Assembly: GCF_002939475.1 (NCBI RefSeq) | Contig: NZ_PKFQ01000001.1 | Location: forward strand, 3,903,001 to 3,967,000 | DNA length: 64,000 nucleotides | Source: Streptomyces cinnamoneus | GTDB taxonomy: Bacteria; Actinomycetota; Actinomycetes; Streptomycetales; Streptomycetaceae | Direction of reading: 5' to 3' | Part shown: piece by piece, positions 24,883 through 32,326 of the stretch | Numbering within the stretch: position 1 is the stretch's first letter | Layout of the letters: every line of letters begins with the position of its first letter | Translations under genes and position numbers: made by a program | The notes under the pieces: generated by a model | Told to the model about the DNA's origin: nothing | What the model saw: only the letters and a program-made list of their open reading frames with translations | The model's database searches: none

Positions 24883-26021
24883 CAGGCACCCCCGAAGACG
24901 TAGCCGCGCCGCCGCATCAGCAGGACGAAGCACGGCACCCCGATCAGCGCCGTGATCACGCCCACCGGGAGTTCCACCGGCGCCAGCAGCAGCCGCGAGA
25001 CGACGTCCACCCACACGAGCAGGACCGCCCCGAGCAGCGGCGCCACGGCCAGCAGCCGGCGGTGGTCGGCGCCGACGAGCATCCGGGTGGCGTGCGGGAC
25101 CATCAGTCCGACGAAGCCGATCGCCCCGCTGACCGCGACGACGGCCCCCGTGACGGCCGCCGTGACGACGAACAGCACCCGGCGCGTGCGCTCCGGGTCC
25201 ACACCGAGCGCGGTGGCGGTCTCGTCGCCCATCGCCAGCGCGTTCAGGCTCCGCGCCGACCACAGCAGAGCGCCGAGCCCGGCGAGCACGACGCCGGCGG
25301 CGATCGGCACGGACGCCCAGGTGGCGCCCCCGAGGCTGCCGAGCAGCCACATCATGGCCGAGCGGGCCGCTTCGCCGCGGTCGGCGCTGAAGACCATCAG
25401 GGTGGTGACGGCCGAGAAGCCGTAGTACATGGCGCTCCCGGTCAGCACCAGCCGCAGCGGGGTGAGCCCCCGCTCGGTGCGCGCCGCCGCGTAGACGAGG
25501 GTCATGGCGGCGAGGGCGGAGGCGAAGGCGGCGCTGGAGAGCGCCCAGACGCCGAGCGAGCCGAGCGCCCCGAAGAGCAGGACGGCGTTGGCGCCGACGG
25601 CGGCACCGGAGGAGATGCCGAGGACGAAGGGGTCGGCGAGGGCGTTGCGGACCATGGCCTGGGTGGCCACGCCGAGGGCGGACAGCCCGGCGCCGACCAC
25701 GGCGGCCAGCAGGGCGCGCGGGAGACGCAGCTCCCAGACGATCGTGTAGGCGGAGACCTCGTCGGGCGCGATGGTCCCGCCCGTCAGTCCCGCCCGGAGG
25801 TAGCGCAGCGTCTCGCCCCAGCCGACGCCGGATGAGCCGAGCGCCACGCAGCACAGCAGCGAGAGGAGGAGGGCGGCCGTGAGGCCGGCCAGGAGCGGGG
25901 GCAGGGAGAGCCTGCCGGAGGGTGTGCCGGGGCCCGGCGCGGAGCCCGGCGTCCTCCGGCTCACGGCCGCGAAATCTGTCGCCACGGGCGGTGCGCCTTC
26001 GCCTCGGGCCGCGTCCTTCAC
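24882..26021 (-). CDS. Metal-chelate ABC transporter permease (FecCD family)
   Basis: 379 residues with about ten membrane segments after a ~35-residue Pro-rich cytoplasmic head. FecCD landmarks: RLPRALLAAVVGAGLSALGVATQAMVRNALADP and GFVGLMVPHATRMLVGADHR. It is the first gene of the permease-ATPase-receptor-nur-ygfZ series on the - strand. I found no recognisable cobalamin riboswitch in its leader. Confidence 0.92.
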   Translation of the reverse strand: MKDAARGEGAPPVATDFAAVSRRTPGSAPGPGTPSGRLSLPPLLAGLTAALLLSLLCCVALGSSGVGWGETLRYLRAGLTGGTIAPDEVSAYTIVWELRLPRALLAAVVGAGLSALGVATQAMVRNALADPFVLGISSGAAVGANAVLLFGALGSLGVWALSSAAFASALAAMTLVYAAARTERGLTPLRLVLTGSAMYYGFSAVTTLMVFSADRGEAARSAMMWLLGSLGGATWASVPIAAGVVLAGLGALLWSARSLNALAMGDETATALGVDPERTRRVLFVVTAAVTGAVVAVSGAIGFVGLMVPHATRMLVGADHRRLLAVAPLLGAVLLVWVDVVSRLLLAPVELPVGVITALIGVPCFVLLMRRRGYVFGGA

Positions 26022-26133
26022 GCAAGGAGCGGCCCGGCGGCGTGCGAGCCCGCGCCGGGGCGCCTCCCCTCGCAGTCCACGGCGAGTCGTACGGGGAGCT
26101 GTGCGGCCGCCGCGGGTGATCGGGCTCGCGGAG

Positions 26134-26178
26134 GGCCCCGGAAAGGGGCCTTCCGCCTACCGATGGGGGCGCCCCCAT
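26134..26178 (-). terminator. Tandem hairpins after the nitrobindin-like gene
   Basis: GGCCCC-N5-GGGGCC (26134-26150) and the 16-nt perfect palindrome ATGGGGGCGCCCCCAT (26163-26178), with a third ATGGGGG at 26191. They lie between the nitrobindin-like gene and the permease gene (both - strand). Probably a terminator; an operator for the permease promoter is the alternative. Nothing else is seen in this 238-nt gap. Confidence 0.4.
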
Positions 26179-26259
26179 GCCGTTCAGGCTATGGGGGAGG
26201 GTCAGCGCCGGACTTCGACCGGACTTCCCCCGCGGGGCGCGTGGTGGTGCGGGTGCTGC

Positions 26260-26865
26260 CTACTGCTGGTCCGGCTGCTCCGGGTTGTACGGCGTGCCGT
26301 CCTGGCGGTAGAAGGCCACGCCGTCGGGCAGGTCGTCCGGGAGGTTCTGGGCCCACTGCTGGAGGTCGACGACCTTCTTCAGGTGCGCCGACATGTACGG
26401 CCGCAGCGGGACCTCGGGGGTGGCCTTCTCGCCGACCCACATCAGGTCGCCCTTGACGTAGCCGTACAGGCGCTTGCCGCCCGCGTAGGGGCTGGAGGCC
26501 TCGGTCCGCGCCACGGCGTCGGTGGCCAGATCGATCTGCGGCTTCTGGTCGGCCAGCTCGCCGTACCAGACCTCCGCGACGCCCTGGTCGCGGATCATGA
26601 CGATCTCGACCTTGCGGTCCTTGTCGATCCGCCAGAAGCCGCTCTCGGTCTCCAGCGGGCGGACCGCCTTGCCCTCGCTGTCGAGCACCCAGGAGTGCGA
26701 GACGTACTCGAGGAAGTCCCGGCCGTCGTGCGTGAAGACGACTTCCTGCCCGAAGTTGCACTTCTCGGCGCCGGGGAAGTCGGCGACGCCGGCGCCCTCC
26801 CACTTGCCGAGGAGGAAGGCCAGGGGCACGAGGTCCGGGTGGAGGTCGGACGGAATCTCGATCAT
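26260..26865 (-). CDS. Nitrobindin-like (FABP family) heme-binding protein
   Basis: 201 residues. Beta-barrel lipocalin/FABP-like protein with the nitrobindin motif LLGKWEGAGVADFP near the N-terminus and the putative heme-ligand His in MSAHLKKV near the C-terminus. Homologues include M. tuberculosis Rv0813c, which also lies near sseC- and rhodanese-type genes. Nitrobindins bind ferric heme and can isomerise peroxynitrite, so a reactive-nitrogen role is plausible. Confidence 0.9.
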   Translation of the reverse strand: MIEIPSDLHPDLVPLAFLLGKWEGAGVADFPGAEKCNFGQEVVFTHDGRDFLEYVSHSWVLDSEGKAVRPLETESGFWRIDKDRKVEIVMIRDQGVAEVWYGELADQKPQIDLATDAVARTEASSPYAGGKRLYGYVKGDLMWVGEKATPEVPLRPYMSAHLKKVVDLQQWAQNLPDDLPDGVAFYRQDGTPYNPEQPDQQ

Positions 26866-26899
26866 GAGCTCAGTCGATCTGTAGAGGCGGAAACGGGGG

Positions 26900-27001
26900 T
26901 CAGCGCTGGCCCTGGTACAGCTTCTTCCAGGTCAGGCCGGCGAAAGCGAGAACGCCGACGGCGACCAGGACGAGCAGGGTGGTGAAGAAAGCCTCAAGCA
27001 C
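26900..27001 (-). CDS. 33-residue single-pass membrane protein
   Basis: Found by reading the 290-nt gap between the nitrobindin-like and DsrE genes. GTG 27001 to TGA 26900-26902, with GAGGAG 7 nt before the start. The product is a hydrophobic helix (FFTTLLVLVAVGVLAFAGL) flanked by an acidic N-terminus and a basic tail (TWKKLYQGQR). Such small proteins often modulate a membrane complex. The strong SD and clean transmembrane pattern support translation. Confidence 0.65.
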   Translation of the reverse strand: MLEAFFTTLLVLVAVGVLAFAGLTWKKLYQGQR

Positions 27002-27152
27002 GAGCGCGCTCCTCGATCGGAGTGAGGTGTGGTGTTACGGACCGTGGACGAGTCTAATCGGCCGCCCCGCGCCCGGCGCTGCGAGGTGCGCGGTGGCCTC
27101 TTCCCCCGTCCGGTCCGGGCTCCTCCGCCGCGCCGGGCCTAGAGTGATCCGC

Positions 27153-27521
27153 ATGGCGAACAAGAAGCTCGTGATCAAGGTGACGGCGGGTGCGGACGCG
27201 CCCGAGCGGTGCTCGCAGGCGTTCACGGTGGCGGCCGTCGCCGTGGCGAGCGGCGTCGAGGTGTCGCTGTGGCTGACCGGCGAGTCGTCGTGGTTCGCGC
27301 TGCCGGGACGGGCGGCGGAGTTCGAGCTGCCGCACGCCGCGCCGCTGCCGGAGCTGATCGAGGGGATCAAGGCCGGGGGCGGCATGATCACGGTGTGCAC
27401 GCAGTGCGCGGCGCGACGCGACATCGAGGAGAAGGACCTCATCGAGGGGGCGCGCATCGCCGGTGCGCAGGTGTTCGTGAGCGAGGCCATGGCCGACGGG
27501 GTGCAGGCGCTCGTCTACTGA
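27153..27521 (+). CDS. DsrE-family sulfur-relay-like protein
   Basis: 122 residues. DsrE/DsrF-like fold: KLVIKVTAGADAPERCSQAF, a central LTGESSWFALPG, then GGMITVCTQCAARRDI with a CxxC that could carry a persulfide, and GAQVFVSEAMADGV at the end. It is encoded in a block with rhodanese- and MoaD-type genes, consistent with sulfur transfer. A TAGAGT -10 hexamer (27140-27145) lies 7 nt before the ATG, so the transcript is probably leaderless. It converges on, and overlaps by 7 nt, the DUF3099 gene. Confidence 0.85.
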   Translation: MANKKLVIKVTAGADAPERCSQAFTVAAVAVASGVEVSLWLTGESSWFALPGRAAEFELPHAAPLPELIEGIKAGGGMITVCTQCAARRDIEEKDLIEGARIAGAQVFVSEAMADGVQALVY

Positions 27522-27802
27522 TCGCGGCCCCACGGGTCGCGCTGGTCCGGGCGGCGTCTGCCGTCCAGCTCGTCCCACCACTCGTCCGACGTGGGGTCGC
27601 CCGACGGGTCGTCCCACCAGCGGTCGTCGGGGCCCCGCCGGTTGGCCACGATGGCCGCGACCGGCGGGATGACCATGGCGAACAGGCACAGTCCGACGGC
27701 CGCCGGCACCGACCACAGGCGCACGACGGCCCAGGCCATGACGAACAGGAAGACGCACGTCCCCATCATGGCGAAGTAGAGGTGCCTACGCCGTGCGTAC
27801 AC
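27515..27802 (-). CDS. DUF3099 membrane protein
   Basis: 95 residues. Two membrane helices (YFAMMGTCVFLFVMAWAVV and a second ending IVAN) and an acidic, Trp-rich cytoplasmic tail (DDRWWDDPSGD, DEWWDELDG). Recognised as DUF3099, an actinobacterial family of unknown function. The 3' end overlaps the convergent DsrE gene by 7 nt. Confidence 0.8.
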   Translation of the reverse strand: MYARRRHLYFAMMGTCVFLFVMAWAVVRLWSVPAAVGLCLFAMVIPPVAAIVANRRGPDDRWWDDPSGDPTSDEWWDELDGRRRPDQRDPWGRDQ

Positions 27803-27832
27803 ACCTTCACGGTACGACCCGGAGGGTCGTGG

Positions 27833-27887
27833 CGCGAAGGGCCGCGACCCCCCTCACGGTGTCCAACCCGGGGTGCGGCCCTTCGCG
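27833..27887 (-). terminator. Long-arm hairpin after the sseC-like gene
   Basis: Perfect 13-bp arms CGCGAAGGGCCGC (27833-27845) and GCGGCCCTTCGCG (27875-27887) with a 29-nt loop, just past the sseC-like stop. Confidence 0.6.
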
Positions 27888-27900
27888 GGTCCTTGCGGCG

Positions 27901-28191
27901 TCAGACCGCGATGGCGACCTCCGCGAGGGCGCCCTTCTCGGCGACGACGACCGTGCGGTCGGCGCTGCCGCCGGGGACGAGCGCGCGCACGGTCCACGTG
28001 CCCTCGGCCGCGTAGAAGCGGAACTGCCCGGTCGCGGACGTGGGCACCTCGGCGGTGAACTCGCCGGTCGAGTCCAGCAGGCGCACGTAACCGGTGACGG
28101 GCTCGCCGTCGCGGGTCACCGAGCCCTGGATCGTGGTCTCACCGGGCTTGATCGCCCCGGCGTCGGGGCCGCCGGCCTTTGCTCCACACAT
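27901..28191 (-). CDS. sseC: SseC-like DUF1416 protein
   Basis: 96 residues. DUF1416: MCGAKAGGP head with one Cys, then a carboxypeptidase-regulatory-like beta sandwich (ETTIQGSVTRDGEPVTGYVRLLD, GQFRFYAAEGTWTVRAL). In mycobacteria the homologue (SseC) is encoded next to the thiosulfate sulfurtransferase, as here. It lies 30 nt downstream of the rhodanese gene in one operon. A sulfur-metabolism accessory role is the usual view; the reaction is unknown. Confidence 0.88.
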   Translation of the reverse strand: MCGAKAGGPDAGAIKPGETTIQGSVTRDGEPVTGYVRLLDSTGEFTAEVPTSATGQFRFYAAEGTWTVRALVPGGSADRTVVVAEKGALAEVAIAV

Positions 28192-28221
28192 GGGTGATCC
28201 TTCTGTTCGCGGGTCGGGAGG

Positions 28222-29064
28222 TCAGTGGGCGCCGAGCTCGATCGGCACGCCGACGAGCGAGCCGTACTCGGTCCACGAGCCGTCGTAGTTGCGGACGTTG
28301 GACTGGCCGAGCAGCTCGTGCAGCACGAACCAGGTGTGCGCCGAGCGCTCACCGATGCGGCAGTAGGCGATCGTGTCCTTGGCCAGGTCCACGCCGGCGC
28401 CCTCGTAGAGCTCCGTCAGCTCGGCGTCGGACTTGAACGTGCCGTCGTCGTTGGCCGACTTCGACCACGGGATGTTGCGCGCGCTCGGCACGTGGCCGGG
28501 GCGCTGCGACTGCTCCTGCGGCAGGTGCGCCGGGGCGAGCAGCTTGCCGCTGAACTCGTCGGGGGAGCGGACGTCGACGAGGTTGAGCGAGCCGATCGCG
28601 GCGACGACGTCGTCGCGGAAGGCGCGGATGGAGGTGTCCTGCTCCTTCGCCCGGTACGTGGTGCGGGGGCGCCGGGGCACCTCGGCGACCAGGTCGCGGG
28701 AGTCCAGCTCCCACTTCTTGCGGCCGCCGTCGAGGAGCCGCACGTCCTGGTGGCCGTAGAGCTTGAAGTACCAGTAGGCGTAGGCGGCGAACCAGTTGTT
28801 GTTGCCGCCGTAGAGGACCACCGTGTCGTCGTTGGCGATGCCCTTCTCGGACAGCAGCTCCTCGAAGCCGGCCCGGTCGACGAAGTCGCGGCGGACCGGG
28901 TCCTGGAGGTCCCTCCGCCAGTCGATCCGGACGGCGGTCTTGATGTGGTTCTTGTCGTACGCGGAGGTGTCCTCGTCGACCTCGACGATGACGGTCTTCG
29001 GGTCGCCTGCGTCGATGCGGGCCTGGACCCAGTCGGCGTCCACGAGGACGTCACTGCGGCTCAT
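28222..29064 (-). CDS. Thiosulfate sulfurtransferase (rhodanese, CysA2/SseA type)
   Basis: 280 residues with two rhodanese domains. The N-terminal one is inactive-like. The C-terminal one carries the active-site Cys in YCRIGERSAHTWF, which takes sulfur from thiosulfate as a persulfide. Other landmarks are VVLYGGNNNWFAAYAYW and VDVRSPDEFSGK. A GGAGGAG SD precedes the ATG. About 150 nt upstream ends a 26-residue Cys-containing leader ORF, so expression may be set by attenuation according to cysteine supply. Confidence 0.94.
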   Translation of the reverse strand: MSRSDVLVDADWVQARIDAGDPKTVIVEVDEDTSAYDKNHIKTAVRIDWRRDLQDPVRRDFVDRAGFEELLSEKGIANDDTVVLYGGNNNWFAAYAYWYFKLYGHQDVRLLDGGRKKWELDSRDLVAEVPRRPRTTYRAKEQDTSIRAFRDDVVAAIGSLNLVDVRSPDEFSGKLLAPAHLPQEQSQRPGHVPSARNIPWSKSANDDGTFKSDAELTELYEGAGVDLAKDTIAYCRIGERSAHTWFVLHELLGQSNVRNYDGSWTEYGSLVGVPIELGAH

Positions 29065-29213
29065 GCTGTTCTCCTCCGGGGCAGTTGCAGATTTGCGCCA
29101 GCGTGTGCGGAACGCGCGGGGGGGCGATGCCCGGCGCCGCGCGGCGGGTGGAGCGAGTGATGAGGGGAGACGGCCCGGGGGGGCCGGGGACAGCCGTTAA
29201 GAAGGCGGTCCCG

Positions 29214-29294
29214 TCAGACATGGCGACAGAGCATGGCGGCGACGCGGCACAGGTCGACTGCCCGCCGCTTCGTGAGATCCGCCTGTCGCTTCAT
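29214..29294 (-). CDS. Cysteine-containing leader peptide upstream of the rhodanese gene
   Basis: 26-residue ORF, ATG 29294. After a basic head comes VDLCRVAAMLCRHV with two cysteines near the end. It matches the short leader peptides I recall being annotated before sulfur-assimilation genes in Streptomyces. The 149-nt spacer to the rhodanese gene contains a CCCGGCC-GGGCCG hairpin. Model: Cys-tRNA shortage stalls ribosomes at the Cys codons and changes downstream folding. The peptide and its promoter are seen; the mechanism is inferred. Confidence 0.75.
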   Translation of the reverse strand: MKRQADLTKRRAVDLCRVAAMLCRHV

Positions 29295-29300
29295 GCAGCG

Positions 29301-29329
29301 ATCGTAGGGAGGGGCGGGGAGACCTGTCA
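29301..29329 (-). promoter_or_regulatory. Promoter of the leader peptide-rhodanese-sseC operon
   Basis: TGACAG (-35, 29324-29329), exact 17-nt spacer, TACGAT (-10, 29301-29306), then 6 nt to the leader ATG: a leaderless start. A GAGAC-N5-GTCTC palindrome at 29347-29361 is just upstream and could bind an activator. Confidence 0.65.
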
Positions 29330-29489
29330 CCGGCGTGCCGCATGGTGAGACGATCCGTCTCGGATGTTGGGATGGGAGGTGGCTGAAACGCCACTCCCAC
29401 CCCTCCGGCACGGGCGTGCGGCGGCGGGAATGAGCCGTTCCCGCTGTTTCGCGGACCAGTTGTCTCGAAAGGTGGTACGCCTACGGGCC

Positions 29490-30188
29490 TCAGCCCGCCA
29501 GGTTCACGTCCGAGCCGGTCAGGGTGACGTCCACGCCGCTGGGCGTCGCCGTCACCTTGTCGAGCTTGAGGCCCTTGGGCAGGCCCGCGATCTGGCGGTC
29601 GAAGTCCGTCTTCTCGCGGATCTTCCTCTCCGCACCCGGGACGCCCTGCGAGGGCACCTCGTCGGCGTGCACCCGGATGGTGCCGCCGTTCACCACGGTC
29701 ACCGTGGAGACCACGCTGCGCTCGACGGGCTGGCCCGCGACCGTCACCTTGCCGGTGACCTTGACCTGGCTGCCGCTGGTGCCGCTGTAGGCGACGGAGA
29801 CGTCGGGGTCGCCGGCGGCCTTGGTCAGGTCCTCGTACGAGAGGTGCGCGGTGCCCGTCGCCCGGCCCGCCACGGCGGAGGAGAAGCTGCTGTCGATGCG
29901 GACGCCGTGCAGGGTGGCGTCGAAGCCGCTCACCTTGACCGAACGGTCGCCCGCGCCCGCCGTGACCCCGTCGAGCTTGACCTCGACCTCGTCGAGCTCG
30001 GAGGAGGCGACCTGGGTGAGGAAGGGGAAACCCTTGATCGAGACCTCGGGGGTGCCGGACAGGCCCTGGCTGTCGCGGATCTTCTCCGCGGCCTGCTTCT
30101 CGGCGAACCAGACGGCCCCCCGGTCGGCGGCCACGAACAGGCCGCCCAGGATCACGGCGGTGATCAATATGGTCCGTATCGCGCGCAT
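29490..30188 (-). CDS. LmeA-like DUF2993 secreted/anchored protein
   Basis: 232 residues from ATG 30188. N-terminal membrane anchor or signal (TILITAVILGGLFVAADRGA), then the DUF2993 domain: AEKQAAEKIRDSQGL, VSIKGFPFLTQVASSELDEVEVKL. In M. tuberculosis LmeA (Rv0817c) supports mannan elongation of lipomannan/lipoarabinomannan and binds phospholipid. That gene also lies near rhodanese/sseC-type genes and glnR, matching this neighbourhood. A second DUF2993 gene occurs at 41845-43095. Confidence 0.87.
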   Translation of the reverse strand: MRAIRTILITAVILGGLFVAADRGAVWFAEKQAAEKIRDSQGLSGTPEVSIKGFPFLTQVASSELDEVEVKLDGVTAGAGDRSVKVSGFDATLHGVRIDSSFSSAVAGRATGTAHLSYEDLTKAAGDPDVSVAYSGTSGSQVKVTGKVTVAGQPVERSVVSTVTVVNGGTIRVHADEVPSQGVPGAERKIREKTDFDRQIAGLPKGLKLDKVTATPSGVDVTLTGSDVNLAG

Positions 30189-30289
30189 CGCTCGTCGGTC
30201 CCCCACTCTCGGTCAGGCTCCGTCTGGTCGGATCAGGCCCCCTGGCCTTGCGGTGAGCCTAACCGCACCGGTCGTACGGACGGCGGGCC

Positions 30290-30311
30290 GCACAGGTAAC
30301 CGGTCTGTAAC
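30290..30311 (-). promoter_or_regulatory. 11-bp direct repeat upstream of the LmeA-like gene
   Basis: On the - strand GGTTACAGACC and GGTTACCTGTG are tandem 11-mers, giving GTTAC-N6-GTTAC. This spacing suits OmpR-family regulators; both GlnR half-sites and PHO boxes look similar. TAGGCT at 30256-30261 may be the -10. Regulator unassigned. Confidence 0.35.
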
Positions 30312-30347
30312 CGCACGGCGGGTGCCCACGAGGGGCGCGCACGACGA

Positions 30348-30375
30348 GGGCGCCCGGCCTGCCGGCCGGGCGCCC
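30348..30375 (-). terminator. Terminator downstream of the multi-pass membrane protein gene
   Basis: Perfect 12-bp stem GGGCGCCCGGCC / GGCCGGGCGCCC with loop TGCC, 25 nt past the stop at 30400. Confidence 0.75.
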
Positions 30376-30399
30376 TGGTGATGTCGACGGCAGCGGGGC

Positions 30400-31863
30400 T
30401 CAGCCCAGCGCCCTGCCCAGCACGTACACCGCCGGCGCCGCGAGCGCCAGCGGCAGGGCCACGCCCGCGGTCAGGTGCACGAACCGCGAGGGGTAGTCGT
30501 AGCTCGCCACCCGCAGGCCGGTCAGGGCGCACACCCCCGCCGTCAGGCCCAGCAGCGCGGCCGGCGCGCCCATGCCGGTCAGCTGACCGCCCGCGACGCC
30601 CGCGCCCGCGGCCGCGATCAGGGCGACGACCGTGCCCGCGACGGACGGCAGCGGCAGGGCGCGCGCCAGCACCGCCACGGCCACGCCGAGCGCGCCGACG
30701 ACCACCGCGTCGGAGTCCGCGGCGAGGTGTCCCGCCGCGACGACGGCCAGGGCCGCCGAGGCGGTGGCCGCCGTGAGGCCGTACAGCCGCTCGTCCGGCG
30801 AGGCGTGGCTGCGCAGCTGGAGGACGATCACCAGCAGAATCCATACGCCCAGCGTGCCGAGGAGCACGGTCGGCGCCTGCGTCCTCTCCGTGGCCAGCAG
30901 GCCGGCGTCGGCGACCACGCCGCCCAGGAACGCCAGCGCGATGCCCTGCCGGGCCGGCCACATGCCGTTCAGCCGGAACCAGCCCGCCGCCGTCACCGCC
31001 TGGAGCAGCACGACCGGCACGGCCAGCGCGGGCCGCCCCAGGGGGGCGGTGACCGCCAGGAGCGCGGCGAGGACCGACGTCACCAGTGCGGGCTGGAAAC
31101 CGGGGGAGACGATCTGCGCCCGGCCCTCCGCCTTGGCCTTCTCGGCGGCCGTCAGGGGGCGGTCGGGCGCCGGCTCGGCCGGGGCCCCGGGCTCGCCCGC
31201 CGGCTCGTGCGCGGGGGCCCGGTCCGCCGGGTCCGCCCCGTACGGGGACGTCTCCGGCAGGGACGCGTGTGCGGGCTGGTAGGCGTCCGCGGTCTGCGGC
31301 GGGTAGACGTCCGCGGCCTGCTGCTGGTGGAACTGCTGCTGCGGCTGCGCGTGGCGGGGCTGCGCGTGCTGCGGCTGCTGCTGGTGAGGCTGTGCGTGCT
31401 GCGGCTGTGCGTGGCGGGGCTGCTGCTGGTGGGGCTGTGCGTGGCGGGGCTGCTGTGCCCAGCCGCCGGTGCCCGCGTCCGTCTGACCCGCGCCCCGGTG
31501 GCCGCCTTGGTCGCCGCCCTGGTCGCCGGTTTGCCACGGCGAGCCGTACGAGGGCTCGGGCGCCGGCGCGGCCGGCTGCTGCCAGGTGCCGGTGTCCCAG
31601 GTCTGGGTCTGCCAGGTCTGGGTCGGCGGGTCCTGCTGGGCGGCGTGGTCGTGCTGCGGCCAGGCCGGGGATGCCGGAGCCCGGTCGTGGCCGGTGTGGC
31701 CGCCCTGCGACTGGTCGTACCCGTAGTCGTACGACGGGGGGACCGTCCCCTGCTGCGGCGCGGGGTCGGTCTGGGGGTCGTAGGCGTCGTACGGGCCGTA
31801 GGGCTCGTACGACGGGTACGGCTCCTGCCGCTGGTACGGGTTGTGGTGGTGCTGATCGCTCAT
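30400..31863 (-). CDS. Multi-pass membrane protein with long Gln/His/Pro-rich head
   Basis: 487 residues. The first ~250 are disordered, with Tyr/Pro/Asp and then His-Gln-Pro repeats (HAQPHQQQPR-type units, DNA 31330-31460). After a charged link (LTAAEKAKAEGRAQIVSPG) come about ten membrane helices rich in Ala/Leu/Val. No transporter or enzyme motif is recognised. The low-complexity head may mediate protein contacts or phase separation. It is followed on the same strand by the LmeA-like gene beyond a terminator. Confidence 0.7.
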   Translation of the reverse strand: MSDQHHHNPYQRQEPYPSYEPYGPYDAYDPQTDPAPQQGTVPPSYDYGYDQSQGGHTGHDRAPASPAWPQHDHAAQQDPPTQTWQTQTWDTGTWQQPAAPAPEPSYGSPWQTGDQGGDQGGHRGAGQTDAGTGGWAQQPRHAQPHQQQPRHAQPQHAQPHQQQPQHAQPRHAQPQQQFHQQQAADVYPPQTADAYQPAHASLPETSPYGADPADRAPAHEPAGEPGAPAEPAPDRPLTAAEKAKAEGRAQIVSPGFQPALVTSVLAALLAVTAPLGRPALAVPVVLLQAVTAAGWFRLNGMWPARQGIALAFLGGVVADAGLLATERTQAPTVLLGTLGVWILLVIVLQLRSHASPDERLYGLTAATASAALAVVAAGHLAADSDAVVVGALGVAVAVLARALPLPSVAGTVVALIAAAGAGVAGGQLTGMGAPAALLGLTAGVCALTGLRVASYDYPSRFVHLTAGVALPLALAAPAVYVLGRALG

Positions 31864-31873
31864 GCTGCCGGGG

Positions 31874-32203
31874 TCACCCTCCTGCGAAGGGCGGGAGCAC
31901 CTCGACCGTGCCGCCCTCGGCCAGTTGGACCGTCGAGTGGTCGCGTGTGCCGACGGGGCCGCCGTCCACGAGGAAGGAGCACCGCGCGAGCACGCGCGCG
32001 TACTCCGGCTCGTCCTCGTGCCGCCGCCGGGCCGCTGCCAGCGCGTCCGCGAGCGTACGCGCCGCGTACGGCTCCTCGGCCGTACCGGCGGCGGCCTTGG
32101 CCGCGGCCCAGTACCGGATGGTGCCGGACGGCGGTTCCGGCGTGCCCGGCTGGGCCGGCAGCGTCGCCGGACGCGCCGGACGTGCCGTGTCTGTCGTCGC
32201 CAC
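31874..32203 (-). CDS. MoaD/ThiS-family sulfur-carrier-like protein
   Basis: 109 residues from GTG 32203, with GAAGGGG 5 nt upstream; an in-frame ATG at 32245 is the alternative. After a Pro-rich head the beta-grasp domain follows (GTIRYWAAAKAAAGTAEEPYAARTLADAL, STVQLAEGGTVEVLPPFAGG). The C-terminal Gly-Gly is intact, as needed for thiocarboxylate formation in MoaD/ThiS. No MoaE, ThiG or E1-like gene is adjacent, but a rhodanese and a DsrE protein are within 5 kb. Confidence 0.82.
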   Translation of the reverse strand: MATTDTARPARPATLPAQPGTPEPPSGTIRYWAAAKAAAGTAEEPYAARTLADALAAARRRHEDEPEYARVLARCSFLVDGGPVGTRDHSTVQLAEGGTVEVLPPFAGG

Positions 32204-32326
32204 TGCGACCCCTTCAGTTGCTTGCCGGTGTCTTGCCGTCTCCATGATGACGGGTGCCGGACGGGCCGCGGTCCGCAGCCGGTAAAGCAGAAGCCCCGCG
32301 AGGAGGTGCTCGCATAGGCTGCTTGT

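Noticed and set aside
26022..26230. Cobalamin riboswitch before the FecCD-type permease
   Set aside because: I looked for the B12-box and GCCACTG-type elements and saw none in convincing order; only GC hairpins are present. A covariance-model search would settle it.
31330..31460. Short repeats that might be CRISPR or tandem repeats
   Set aside because: They are in-frame His-Gln-Pro coding repeats of the membrane protein head, with no unique spacers.
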